Source: Pseudacidovorax intermedius
GTDB lineage: Bacteria > Pseudomonadota > Gammaproteobacteria > Burkholderiales > Burkholderiaceae_C
Assembly (NCBI RefSeq): GCF_003350475.1
Contig: NZ_QQAV01000016.1
Location: 1 to 64,000, forward strand
Length of the DNA stretch: 64,000 nucleotides
Direction: 5' to 3'
Positions 51,031 to 59,725 of the stretch are shown here, one piece after another (the first letter of the stretch is position 1; each line of letters opens with the position of its first letter). Position numbers and translations under genes: made by a program. A model generated the notes under the pieces. The model was not told where the DNA came from and searched no databases. It saw only the letters and a program-made list of their open reading frames with translations.

Positions 51031-52605
51031 CTACTCCTTCCACGCCGTCCAGGCCAGCGGGCGGCCAGAAGCCCACGGCTGATAACCGCGAACGGACCGC
51101 CCCACCGCTTCGACCGTCGGTGCGTAGAACAGGCCGATGATGGGTACCTCGACGCGCATCTGCGCGTGCATGCGACGGAAGATGGCGGCCCGGGCGTCCT
51201 GGTCGGTGATGGACGAGCTCTCTTCCAGCAACTCGCGAGCGCTCTGGCTGCCCCACTGGGCCCACTTGGCCGTGGCCTTGTCTGCAACGAACGCCGCATA
51301 CATCAGGCTCGGGTCGAAACGCGGCGAGAACGCAAAGGAGGACAGCTGAAAGCGGCCATTGACATAGTTGTCGAGCTGCGCAGACCAGTCCAGCACCTCG
51401 AGCTGCACATTGAGCCCGACGGCGCTGAGCATCGCCTGGATCATCACGGCGCTGTCGTACATGCCCACCGTGCGCTTGTTGGTCTGCAGCTTGATCACCT
51501 CGCCCTTGTAGCCCGCCTTGCGGATCAATGCCGCGGCGGCGGCGGGGTCGTACTTGGGCCATTCGAGGAATTCCGGCGAGAACGCCCGCATGCTCTCTGC
51601 GACGCCCGAAGGGTTGGGCTTGGCCAGGCCGTTGCTGCGCACGGCGGTGAGCTGCGCCAGATCGATGCCGTGGGCAATGGCCTGCCGGAGGTTCTGGTTC
51701 TTCAGCAGCGGATCGTCGGTCTGGATCAGCAGCGCCGACCAGGTCAGGCCAGGCGCCGTCATCACCTTGACACCAGCGGCCTTGAGCTCCGCCATCTTGC
51801 TCGAGTCGAGATCCGGAACGATGTCCACGGCACCGGTCTTCACCGCTGCCGAAGCCGCATCGGCATCGGGGATCACCTGGAAGCGCACGGCATCCACATA
51901 GGCGATGCGGGCCCCCGAATAGCCGCTGGCGGGCTCCCTGGAGGGAACATAGCCTTCATAACGGCTCAGGCTCAAGGCATCGCCGCGCTTCCAGGTGCCC
52001 ATCTTGAATGGCCCGGTCCCGATCGGCGTCCAGCTGCCATCGGCACCTGCACTCGCCGGGCTGGCGACCAGCACGCCGCACTGCACATTGGCCAGTTGCG
52101 TGAGGAACAGCCCGGAAGGCTTCGCCAGTCTGAAAACGACGGTCGATGGATCGGGGGTCTCGACCGCCTCGACCTTGAGGCCCGCCTGGCCATTGAAGAA
52201 GCGGGCGCACAGCCAGTTCGCCTGGGACATCTTGCGCTCCCAGCTCCACTTCACGGCCGCCGAGCTCAGCTTCTCGCCGTTGTGGAAGCTCACGCCTTCA
52301 CGCAGCTTGAAGGTGTAGCTCAGGCCGTCCGGCGAGATCGACCAACTGCTCGCCAGCGCCGGCCCCACGCTCAGATCGGTCCGATAGCCGACCAGGCCTT
52401 CGAAGAGGTGATTCACCACGATGTCCGAATTGGAGTCGCGATTGATACCGGGCTCCAGGCTGCGCGGATCGGCATTGACGGCGATGACCAAGGTACCGCC
52501 CCGCTTCGGGGCATCCGCCGCCCGGGCCGCAGCGGGCGCGAGCGCGACCCACACGCTGGCGGCGAGCAGCACGCAGCGAAGCCCGATCGAGATGGGTGAT
52601 TTCAT
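51031..52605 (-). CDS. ABC transporter substrate-binding protein, oligopeptide/dipeptide type
   Basis: 524 residues of the SBP_bac_5 family. A Sec signal peptide (LRCVLLAASVWVALAPAAARA) directs it to the periplasm. Typical blocks: KRGGTLVIAVNADPRSLEP, ASSWSISPDGLSYTFKLREGVSFHNGE, GTGPFKMGTWKRGD and LRQAIAHGIDLAQL. It delivers a ligand to the permeases and ATPase at 58770-62235, which are encoded beyond the GntR regulator on the other strand. It is the third gene of the minus-strand operon (amidase, hydrolase, receptor). The ligand is unknown but presumably an amide or acylated amine. ATG at 52605. Confidence 0.93.
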   Translation of the reverse strand: MKSPISIGLRCVLLAASVWVALAPAAARAADAPKRGGTLVIAVNADPRSLEPGINRDSNSDIVVNHLFEGLVGYRTDLSVGPALASSWSISPDGLSYTFKLREGVSFHNGEKLSSAAVKWSWERKMSQANWLCARFFNGQAGLKVEAVETPDPSTVVFRLAKPSGLFLTQLANVQCGVLVASPASAGADGSWTPIGTGPFKMGTWKRGDALSLSRYEGYVPSREPASGYSGARIAYVDAVRFQVIPDADAASAAVKTGAVDIVPDLDSSKMAELKAAGVKVMTAPGLTWSALLIQTDDPLLKNQNLRQAIAHGIDLAQLTAVRSNGLAKPNPSGVAESMRAFSPEFLEWPKYDPAAAAALIRKAGYKGEVIKLQTNKRTVGMYDSAVMIQAMLSAVGLNVQLEVLDWSAQLDNYVNGRFQLSSFAFSPRFDPSLMYAAFVADKATAKWAQWGSQSARELLEESSSITDQDARAAIFRRMHAQMRVEVPIIGLFYAPTVEAVGRSVRGYQPWASGRPLAWTAWKE

Positions 52606-52690
52606 GGTGTCCGTGTTCCTATGGTGGGGTGGGGATGGGCACAGGCAACGCACCTGTGGAAGAGAGCAACAGGAGGCGTCAGCCGGGCAG

Positions 52691-53551
52691 TCACCCGTCC
52701 GACGGGGGCGATCCGAGACAGCTGGCGAAGAAGGCCTTCACCGACGGCAGCAATGGCTTCTGCTGGTGATCCGCACCGGCCACGATGTCGTGGCGGACCT
52801 CGACGCCCTGCGTCTGCAGACTCGTCTTCAGCGCCACCATGCGTTCGAGTCGGTTGTGGCCGTGGGTATCGAACGCCGGCTGCCACCACGGGTGATGCGG
52901 CGAGAGCGCGATCTCCCAGGTCTCGGTGTCCTCGCCACCGACGACCATATGGACCGCGACTTTGCGGATGGCGTCCAGATCGAGGGGCCTGCCGAAGATT
53001 CGCTCGAAGTCGCCCACGCCCGCCAGCCAGGGGGTCTGTGCATCCAGAAGCGTCACGATGCCCGGGGCACCGATGGACACCGCGGCCAGCCGCTGCGGAT
53101 GGGCATAGAGAAAGCGATGGGCAAAGTGCCCGCCGCCCGAAAAGCCGAAGAGATGGAAACGCCGTGCGTCGAGCCGGTAGATGCGGGACACCTCCTCGAT
53201 CATCGACAGCAGGACCAGGTCGTACGCAGGCCCTTCACCGCTCGCACCACGCAGCCGCTTGTAGCTCGACAGCTCGCGCGGCGAGGTGATGCCGGCAGGA
53301 AAAAGCGGCGCCAGCACCAGGAGCCGGTGGCGTTCGGCCAGGTCGATGAAGTCGTCCCTGCAGGCGCCGTTGTCGCGGCGGGTGCCATGCACCACCACCA
53401 GCAGGCGCAGGCGCTCCGTGCCGCGCTCGTCATAGCTTTCGGGCACGTAGGCGCAGTACGAGAAGCGCGGGTCGGCGGCGCAGACCTGGACGGCCGTGCG
53501 GCCGATGTCGTAGTAGGACAGCTGGGCGCCGTGCCCGGTTCGCTTGTGCAT
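52691..53551 (-). CDS. Alpha/beta hydrolase (PHB-depolymerase/esterase-like)
   Basis: 286 residues. The oxyanion loop is VVVHGTRRDNGACRDDF, the nucleophile elbow GFSGGG places Ser138, and GGEDTETW and GADHQQKP supply candidate acid and His residues. The layout resembles the intracellular PHB depolymerase/feruloyl esterase group without a signal peptide, so it acts in the cytosol on a small ester or amide. It lies 26 bp after the amidase and 85 bp before the ABC receptor on the same strand. The substrate is unknown. Confidence 0.87.
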   Translation of the reverse strand: MHKRTGHGAQLSYYDIGRTAVQVCAADPRFSYCAYVPESYDERGTERLRLLVVVHGTRRDNGACRDDFIDLAERHRLLVLAPLFPAGITSPRELSSYKRLRGASGEGPAYDLVLLSMIEEVSRIYRLDARRFHLFGFSGGGHFAHRFLYAHPQRLAAVSIGAPGIVTLLDAQTPWLAGVGDFERIFGRPLDLDAIRKVAVHMVVGGEDTETWEIALSPHHPWWQPAFDTHGHNRLERMVALKTSLQTQGVEVRHDIVAGADHQQKPLLPSVKAFFASCLGSPPSDG

Positions 53552-53577
53552 GGTGCAAGGCCTCTCTCTGGGGCAGC

Positions 53578-55065
53578 TCAGCGCGGATCGATGGGGCACA
53601 GCCGCGGCATGGCCGCTTCGATCACGAAGCCGGCGGCAAAGCACAGGTCTTCGCGCCCCGGGGCGGCCACCAGCTGCACACCGGTGGGCAGGTCGATGCG
53701 GCCGTGCACGGCATCGACACCCGCCAGTCCGGTGGGCACCGACAGCGCGGGCAGGCCCAGCACCGAGATCGCCAGCAGCGGGGCCTGTGCACGCATGACC
53801 TGTGCCGCCATGGCGGGCGACTCCACATCCGCCAGTCGGGCAAAGGGCGGCTGCAGCGAAGTCGGCATCACGATCACCGGCCATTCGGCCAGAAAGCGCT
53901 GCCATTGCCGCAGCAGGCCATGCCGTCGAGCGACCGCGGCAAGGCCATCGGCGGCCGTGAACTCTCCGAGCGCCTGGCGCCAGTACGCGACCGCCGTCAC
54001 GATGTTCGGATCGCCCGCCGCAGGAAGCACGGGATCCAGCGCACCCATGAGATCCGGGATGGTGATGGCGGCCCACATCCGGTGGAGTTCATCCAGGCCG
54101 GGCGGCACCGCCTCCACCACGTCCCAGCCGGCGGCGGCCAGCGCCTGCGCCGCCTGTTCCACCGCGCGAACCGCGGTGGGATGGCAGTCGGGCCAGGCGC
54201 TGCGCGCGAGCACTGCGGCCCGGCGTGGTGCGGGGTGGAGCGGCGCAGGCATCGACCCTGTGCGGGGATCGTCGATATGCGGCACCGCCATCGCGGCGAA
54301 TGCCAGCTCCACGTCCCGCACGGTCCGCGCGATGGGCCCCTGCACCGCCATCAGTTGAGACGCCACGGAGCCCGCTCCCTTGGCCGTGGCGTTGAACGAA
54401 GGCACGCGCCCGTACGAGGGCCGCAGGCCCACCAGGCCATTGCAGAAGGCGGGATAGCGCACCGAGCCGCCGATGTCGTTGCCATGGGCGATGGGAACCA
54501 TGCCGCTGGACACGGACGCCGCGGCGCCACCCGAGGAGCCGCCCACCGTGTATTCGCGGTGCCAGGGGTTGTAGGTGGCGCCATGCAGCGTGTTGTCGGT
54601 GAACCAGCGCATCGAGTACACCGGCGCATTGGTGCGGCCCACGACAATGGCCCCCGCTGCGCGCAGGTTGGCAACCACGGGGTTGTCGGCGGCAGCGACC
54701 AGGTCCTGATAGAGCGCCGTGCCGTTGTCGGTGGGATGCCCCCGCTGATCGATGTTGATCTTCACCGTCACCGGCACCCCATGCAGGGCCCCCAATGGCT
54801 GCCCGTCGGCCGCTGCGCGGTCCGCGAGTTCGGCCGCCCGCCGCGCCTCGTCGTCCATCCGCCGGACCACGGCGTTCACCGCCGGATTCACCTCTTCGAT
54901 GCGCGCCAACGCGGCCTCCACCAGCGCCGCAGCGGTCAGCTCCCGTTTGGCCACCCGGGCTGCCATGGTGGCAGCATCGAGCCTGTGAAGCGCCTCCGAC
55001 GGGGCCGCCTCCGATCGATGGACAGGCGACGAGGAGGTAGAGCGGGCAAGGGGCCGATCGGACAT
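53578..55065 (-). CDS. Amidase-signature family amidase
   Basis: 495 residues, full length. Lys102 in PVTVKINID, the GGSSGGAAA block (175-183) with the cis-Ser, and nucleophile Ser201 in DIGGSVRYPA form the Ser-cisSer-Lys triad. It hydrolyses a carboxamide, releasing ammonia or an amine. It is the first gene of the minus-strand operon, divergent from the GntR regulator, with a 49-bp gap holding the regulator's likely operator at its right edge. Together with the C45 enzyme and aminotransferase it suggests catabolism of an amide-linked amino compound. Confidence 0.93.
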   Translation of the reverse strand: MSDRPLARSTSSSPVHRSEAAPSEALHRLDAATMAARVAKRELTAAALVEAALARIEEVNPAVNAVVRRMDDEARRAAELADRAAADGQPLGALHGVPVTVKINIDQRGHPTDNGTALYQDLVAAADNPVVANLRAAGAIVVGRTNAPVYSMRWFTDNTLHGATYNPWHREYTVGGSSGGAAASVSSGMVPIAHGNDIGGSVRYPAFCNGLVGLRPSYGRVPSFNATAKGAGSVASQLMAVQGPIARTVRDVELAFAAMAVPHIDDPRTGSMPAPLHPAPRRAAVLARSAWPDCHPTAVRAVEQAAQALAAAGWDVVEAVPPGLDELHRMWAAITIPDLMGALDPVLPAAGDPNIVTAVAYWRQALGEFTAADGLAAVARRHGLLRQWQRFLAEWPVIVMPTSLQPPFARLADVESPAMAAQVMRAQAPLLAISVLGLPALSVPTGLAGVDAVHGRIDLPTGVQLVAAPGREDLCFAAGFVIEAAMPRLCPIDPR

Positions 55066-55112
55066 GGTGCGGTTCCGGGTAGTCAGCGAAGACTGGATTG
55101 TTTTTTGAGACT

Positions 55113-55128
55113 ATATGATGCAGCATAA
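55113..55128 (+). promoter_or_regulatory. Operator candidate at the GntR start, copy 1
   Basis: ATATGATGCAGCATAA overlaps the possible ATG codons of the GntR gene and is nearly palindromic (TATG-ATGCAG-CATA, all but one base pair). On the opposite strand of 56053-56068 the same motif occurs with 12 of 16 matches (core TGATGCA). Two copies placed before the regulator and before the aminotransferase fit an autoregulated repressor. Confidence 0.5.
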
Positions 55129-56032
55129 GGATATGCAAGAAATCGTTGCCGATTCCGCTGGCCCCTCGCGCCTCCAGCGCGATCTGCTGCCTCGCACGCT
55201 GGAGTACATCCGCACCTCCGGATTGCGCGTGGGCGACCGCCTGACCGAAATGGCGCTGGCCAGCCACCTGCAGGTTTCGCGCACCCCGGTGCGCGCCGTG
55301 CTCGAGGAGCTTGCGCGCAGGGGCGTGCTCGACAACGAGCCCCGGCGCGGCTTCAGTGTGCGCACGCTGCCCGAACTCGACGCACCCTCCGCCACCCCGC
55401 CGAACGAGATCGACCAGCTTTGTCTGCGCATCGCCGGTGACCGCCATGGTGGACGCCTGCCGGCCGAGGTTTCAGAAGCCGACCTGATGCGCCGGTACGG
55501 CGTGAGCAGACCGCTGCTGCTGCGCGTGCTCGGCCAGCTGTCGGAAATCGGCATGGCCGAGCGCAAACCGGGCCACGGCTGGGCCTTTCTTCCCATCCTG
55601 GACGGAGAGGCCCGCCGGGAAAGCTACGAGTTCCGCCTGCTGATCGAACCGGCCTGCGTCATCGCCGCCGGCTTCCGGCTCGACGCGGGCTGGGTCGAGG
55701 AAATGCGTCGGCAGCACAAGAACTTCCTGGAGGCGCCCTGGAGCGAGACGTCCAGCATCGCCCTGTTCGAGATGAATGCCGCCTTCCATGAAGGCCTGGC
55801 CCAGGCCTCCGGCAACCGCTTCATCCTGAATGCCATCCGGCAGCAGAGCCGCATGCGCCGTTTCTCGAACTACGACTGGGCCTATGGCCAGGACCGCGTG
55901 CGCGTTTCCTGCCTCGAGCACCTGGAAATCCTCGATCGACTGGAACTCGATCAGCGCGAAGTGGCGGCCGCACTCATCCGTCGACATCTGGAGCAGGCGT
56001 CGGTCCTGACGCGCGCTCAGCAGGACCCGTGA
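55115..56032 (+). CDS. GntR-family regulator with two winged-helix domains and an FCD-like domain
   Basis: 305 residues. The first winged helix is RLTEMALASHLQVSRTPVRAVLEELARRGVL (about 42-72), a normal GntR reader. A second helix-turn-helix-like stretch follows at about 96-155 (EADLMRRYGVSRPLLLRVLGQLSEIGMAERK, then GWAFLP), before a C-terminal helical FCD-type domain (YEFRLLIEPACVIAAGFRL, FHEGLAQASGN, HLEILDRLE). A single GntR winged helix is usual, so two is noteworthy. Starts at 55115, 55118 or 55133 are possible; AAGG lies just before 55133. It likely controls both divergent operons of the amide cluster. Confidence 0.88.
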   Translation: MMQHKDMQEIVADSAGPSRLQRDLLPRTLEYIRTSGLRVGDRLTEMALASHLQVSRTPVRAVLEELARRGVLDNEPRRGFSVRTLPELDAPSATPPNEIDQLCLRIAGDRHGGRLPAEVSEADLMRRYGVSRPLLLRVLGQLSEIGMAERKPGHGWAFLPILDGEARRESYEFRLLIEPACVIAAGFRLDAGWVEEMRRQHKNFLEAPWSETSSIALFEMNAAFHEGLAQASGNRFILNAIRQQSRMRRFSNYDWAYGQDRVRVSCLEHLEILDRLELDQREVAAALIRRHLEQASVLTRAQQDP

Positions 56033-56052
56033 ATCAGGTCTTGCGCATTGTT

Positions 56053-56068
56053 TTATATTGCATCAAAA
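56053..56068 (-). promoter_or_regulatory. Operator candidate before the aminotransferase, copy 2
   Basis: Read on the minus strand this is TTTTGATGCAATATAA, matching the site at 55113-55128 in TGATGCA and ATAA. It lies 28-43 bases before the aminotransferase start in the only AT-rich part of the 63-bp gap, where a promoter for the long downstream operon would be. Confidence 0.5.
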
Positions 56069-56095
56069 TTCATTTGAGCACTATGGAGCAAACGG

Positions 56096-57451
56096 ATGCG
56101 CCCTGACCCCCTGAACCCCGACAACGCTGGCCTCGCCGGTTCTGCGAACGACAGCCTCCAGCCCTACTGGATGCCGTTCACCGCCAACCGGCTGTTCAAG
56201 TCGAAGCCACGCATGTTCGTGGCCGCCGAAGGCATGCATTACGTCACCGACGACGGGCGCCGCATCCTGGATGCCATGGCGGGCCTGTGGTGCGTGAATG
56301 CCGGCCACAACCCGCCGCGGATCGTGCGCGCGATCCAGGAACAGGCGGCGCGACTGGATTTCGTGTCCTCGTTCCAGATGGGCCACCCGCTGGCCTTCCA
56401 GCTGGCCGAGCGCATCGCCGAACTGGCGCCTGCGGGGCTCGATCGGGTCTTCTTCACCAACTCGGGCTCCGAGGCCGTGGACACCGCGCTCAAGATTGCC
56501 CGGGCGTACCACAAGGTTCGAGGCGATGCGAACCGCATCAAGCTGATCGGCCGCGCCAAGGCGTATCACGGGATGGGCTTCGGCGGACTGTCCGTGGCCG
56601 GCATCCCGCGCCACCGTCGCGATTTCGGCCCTCTGCTGGGGGACGTGGACCACCTGCCTCATACGCACGACCTCACGCACAACGCCTTTTCGCGTGGGCA
56701 GCCCGCGTGGGGCGCCCATCTGGCCGACGAGCTGGAGGCCATCGTGCAGATCCACGACGCGTCGACCATCGCCGCAGTCATCGTCGAGCCCGTCACGGGC
56801 TCGGGCGGCGTCCTGCCGCCGCCGGTGGGCTATCTGGAGCGGCTGCGCGAGCTGTGCACCCGCTACGGCATCCTGCTGATCTTCGACGAGGTCATCTCGG
56901 GCTTCGGCCGCCTGGGGGCACCTTTCGGTTCGACGGCGCTGGGTGTCACGCCCGACCTGATCACCTGCGCCAAGGGCATGACCAACGGCGCCGTCCCCAT
57001 GGGCGGCGTGATCGCCTCCAGCGCGGTGTACGACGCTTTCATGGCAGCCCCGGAGGCGGCCGTCGAGCTGATGCACGGCTACACCTATTCCGGCCATCCC
57101 CTGGCCTGCGCTGCGGGCCTGGCGGCGATCGACACCTACGAACAGGAAGGCCTGTTCGCCCGTGGACCGCAGATCAGCGCGACCTGGGAAGCCGCCGTGC
57201 ACCAGCTCAAGGGCGCGCCGCACGTGCGCGACATCCGCAATATCGGCGTGCTGGCCGCCATCGAGCTCACACCGCGGGAGGGGGCACCGGGCGCCCGCGC
57301 GGCAGAGGCCGTGGAGCACTGCTTCGCTGCCGGCGTGCTGGTCCGGGTGGCGGGCGACAACCTGGTGCTGTCTCCGCCGCTGACCATCTCGCCCGACCAG
57401 ATGACCCAGGTCGTCGAGACCATCGACGCTGCGCTGCGAACGGTCGCCTGA
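56096..57451 (+). CDS. Class III (omega) aminotransferase, beta-alanine:pyruvate type
   Basis: 451 residues. The N-terminal WMPFTANRLFKSKPRMFVAAEGMHY, the PLP-contacting Asp264 in IFDEVISGFGR and PLP Lys293 in CAKGMTNGAVPMGG are diagnostic for omega-amino acid:pyruvate aminotransferases. It removes an amino group from a terminal amine or beta-amino acid to give a semialdehyde, which the aldehyde dehydrogenase at the end of the operon can oxidise. GGAG lies eight bases before the ATG, and the regulator's second operator copy lies just upstream. Confidence 0.93.
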   Translation: MRPDPLNPDNAGLAGSANDSLQPYWMPFTANRLFKSKPRMFVAAEGMHYVTDDGRRILDAMAGLWCVNAGHNPPRIVRAIQEQAARLDFVSSFQMGHPLAFQLAERIAELAPAGLDRVFFTNSGSEAVDTALKIARAYHKVRGDANRIKLIGRAKAYHGMGFGGLSVAGIPRHRRDFGPLLGDVDHLPHTHDLTHNAFSRGQPAWGAHLADELEAIVQIHDASTIAAVIVEPVTGSGGVLPPPVGYLERLRELCTRYGILLIFDEVISGFGRLGAPFGSTALGVTPDLITCAKGMTNGAVPMGGVIASSAVYDAFMAAPEAAVELMHGYTYSGHPLACAAGLAAIDTYEQEGLFARGPQISATWEAAVHQLKGAPHVRDIRNIGVLAAIELTPREGAPGARAAEAVEHCFAAGVLVRVAGDNLVLSPPLTISPDQMTQVVETIDAALRTVA

Positions 57452-57538
57452 CACCCCGTGTGCCCCCACCGCGCGCCGCCCGCCCCGGGTGGCGCGCGGC
57501 CTGCTCCTGCATTCAACGCCTGTCGGCGACATTCATCC

Positions 57539-58693
57539 ATGGACAACCTTGCCCCCTTTCCCTTCGTGTCGGTCAGCGGCACGGCTTATGAGCGCGGACG
57601 CGCCTATGGCGCTGCCGTGCCCGATCGGGTGGCGCGCAGTGCCCAGATCTATGGCCGGGCGCTGGACGGACTCGGCGCCGGCGAGGCCTTCCGCCGGCAG
57701 CTGACCACCGAGTTCGCCGCGCGCATCGAAGCCTACGGCAGCCACTATCTCGAGGAGATGCGCGGCATCGCCGACGGCGCGGGCGTCTCGCTCGGGGACG
57801 TGGTGATGATCAACGCCCGCACCGAAGTGGTGGCCCAGGCCCGGCGACAGGCGGGGGCCGGTGGCGCGACCGCCACGCCGCCCGAACCCGAGGAGGGCTG
57901 CACGGGCGCCGTGGTCCTGGCCGGGCGCAGCAGCAACGGGCGCCTGCTTCACGGCCAGAACTGGGACTGGCGCTCGGAATGCATCGAGACCGGCATCGTG
58001 CTGCGCGTCCAGCGGGAAGACGGGCCCGACATCCTGACCTTCGTGGAGGCCGGCGGGCTGGCGCGCTCCGGGCTCAACAGCGCAGGCATCGCCTTGACGG
58101 CCAACTACCTGGAGTGCGAACGGGACTTCCGCACGACCGGCGTGCCGCTCTCGCTGCTGCGCCGCAAGATCCTGGAACAGCAGCACTTCGCCGAGGCGAT
58201 GGGCGCGGTGGTGAACACGCCGAAGTCCTGCGCCAACAATCTGATGATGAGCACCGCGGAAGGCTTTGCCATCGACTTCGAATGCGCACCCGACGAGGTC
58301 TTCAGCGTGCTCCCCGAGGACGACCTGCTGGTGCACGCCAACCACTGGGTCAGCACGGCGGCACGCAGCAAGCTCAGGGACACGGGCGTCGCCAACATGC
58401 CCGACAGCTACTACCGGGACTGGCGCGTCAAGCGTCTGCTGGTCGAGGCCGGCCCTTCTCTCGACCTGGACGACCTCAAGCAGGCCTTCTTCGACGACTT
58501 CGCCACGCCCTTCGCCGTATGCCGGCCGCCCCGGCCGTCGTCCCTCGCGGGCAACCTCTCGGCCACGGTCGCCATGATCGCGATGGAACCGGCCGGCGGC
58601 TTCATGGACGTGCTGCCCCTGCCGGCCCTGCAGCGAGGCTTCACCCGCTATTCGCTGACCGAGCAGCCACAGCCGGTGGCGGAACCCGCCTGA
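57539..58693 (+). CDS. C45-family N-terminal-nucleophile acylase (acyl-CoA:6-APA acyltransferase-like)
   Basis: 384 residues. EEGC at 118-121 followed by TGAVV is the self-cleavage site of the C45 family, where Cys121 becomes the N-terminal nucleophile after the propeptide is cut. The rest shows GQNWDWRSE, GLNSAGIALTANYL and DFECAPDEVFSVL, typical of acyltransferase/acylase members related to the fungal penicillin acyltransferase and bacterial N-acyl hydrolases. It probably hydrolyses an N-acyl bond. It follows the aminotransferase by 87 bp and precedes the permeases. Confidence 0.88.
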   Translation: MDNLAPFPFVSVSGTAYERGRAYGAAVPDRVARSAQIYGRALDGLGAGEAFRRQLTTEFAARIEAYGSHYLEEMRGIADGAGVSLGDVVMINARTEVVAQARRQAGAGGATATPPEPEEGCTGAVVLAGRSSNGRLLHGQNWDWRSECIETGIVLRVQREDGPDILTFVEAGGLARSGLNSAGIALTANYLECERDFRTTGVPLSLLRRKILEQQHFAEAMGAVVNTPKSCANNLMMSTAEGFAIDFECAPDEVFSVLPEDDLLVHANHWVSTAARSKLRDTGVANMPDSYYRDWRVKRLLVEAGPSLDLDDLKQAFFDDFATPFAVCRPPRPSSLAGNLSATVAMIAMEPAGGFMDVLPLPALQRGFTRYSLTEQPQPVAEPA

Positions 58694-58769
58694 GGCTGCG
58701 CGCGCCGCCCTGTCCGTACGTCACGACCGATCATTTCCAGCCACCGACCACAGGCAGCACGGGACCCCG

Positions 58770-59714
58770 ATGGGACGCTTCATCCTCACACGCATCACCA
58801 TGGGAGTGCCCACGCTGCTGATCGTCGCAGCCACGGTGTTCTTCCTGATCCGGCTCATTCCGGGCGACCCCGCCACCCTGATGCTCGGCGACATGGCCAC
58901 CCCCGACATGGTGGCGGCGGTGCACCGCGACCTGGGGCTGGATCGCCCCCTGCCCGTGCAGTTCGTGCGGTGGCTGGGCCAGGTCCTCAGCGGCGATCTG
59001 GGCCGCTCGATCTCGACCGGCCAGGCCGTGGCACCGCTGGTGCTCGAGCGCTTTGCCGTCAGCGGCACCATCGTCGCGGTGGCGGTGGCCCTTGCGACGC
59101 TGATCGCCGTTCCGGCCGGCATGGTGGCGGCCTGGCACCAGAACAGCGCGCTGGATCTGGGGCTGGTCGCCATTGCCACCTTGCTGCTGTCGGTTCCCAC
59201 CTTCTGGCTGGGCCTGCTGCTGCTGATGCTGTTCGGCCTGCACCTGGGATGGCTGCCGGTGGTCGGCTATGTGGGCCTGTCCGAAAACCTGCGCGCGGGC
59301 CTGCTCTACCTGGCGCTGCCCGTCATGACCCTGGTCCTGCACGAGATCGGGGTCATCATCCGGATGGCGCGCGCGAGCATGCTGGAGGTTCAGCGCCTCG
59401 ACTACATCGTCCACGCGCGCGCCAAAGGCCTGTCGGAGCGTGCGGTGCTCTGGCGCCATGCGTTCAAGAACGCATTCGCGCCCACCTGGACATTGATCGG
59501 CCTGATCCTGGGCAATCTGCTCGGCGGCATCGCCGTCGTCGAGACCGTGTTCACCATTCCCGGCCTGGGCCGCCTGCTGGTGGATGCCATCTTTGCCCGC
59601 GACTATCCGGTGGTGCAGGGCTGCATGCTGTTCATCGCGGCGGTCTATGTGCTGGTCAACATGGTCATCGACCTGTGCTACCCGGCGTTCGACCCGCGCG
59701 TCACGCTGGACTGA
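58770..59714 (+). CDS. ABC transporter permease, DppB type
   Basis: 314 residues. MGRFILTRITMGVPTLLIVAATVFFLIRLIPGDPA is the hallmark N-terminus of the DppB/OppB permeases. Six membrane helices follow, and YIVHARAKGLSERAVLWRHAFKNA is the cytosolic EAA loop that docks on the ATPase. It lies in the inner membrane and pairs with the next permease, the ATPase and the receptor at 51031. ATG at 58770. Confidence 0.94.
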   Translation: MGRFILTRITMGVPTLLIVAATVFFLIRLIPGDPATLMLGDMATPDMVAAVHRDLGLDRPLPVQFVRWLGQVLSGDLGRSISTGQAVAPLVLERFAVSGTIVAVAVALATLIAVPAGMVAAWHQNSALDLGLVAIATLLLSVPTFWLGLLLLMLFGLHLGWLPVVGYVGLSENLRAGLLYLALPVMTLVLHEIGVIIRMARASMLEVQRLDYIVHARAKGLSERAVLWRHAFKNAFAPTWTLIGLILGNLLGGIAVVETVFTIPGLGRLLVDAIFARDYPVVQGCMLFIAAVYVLVNMVIDLCYPAFDPRVTLD

Positions 59715-59725
59715 GGAACTCGCCG

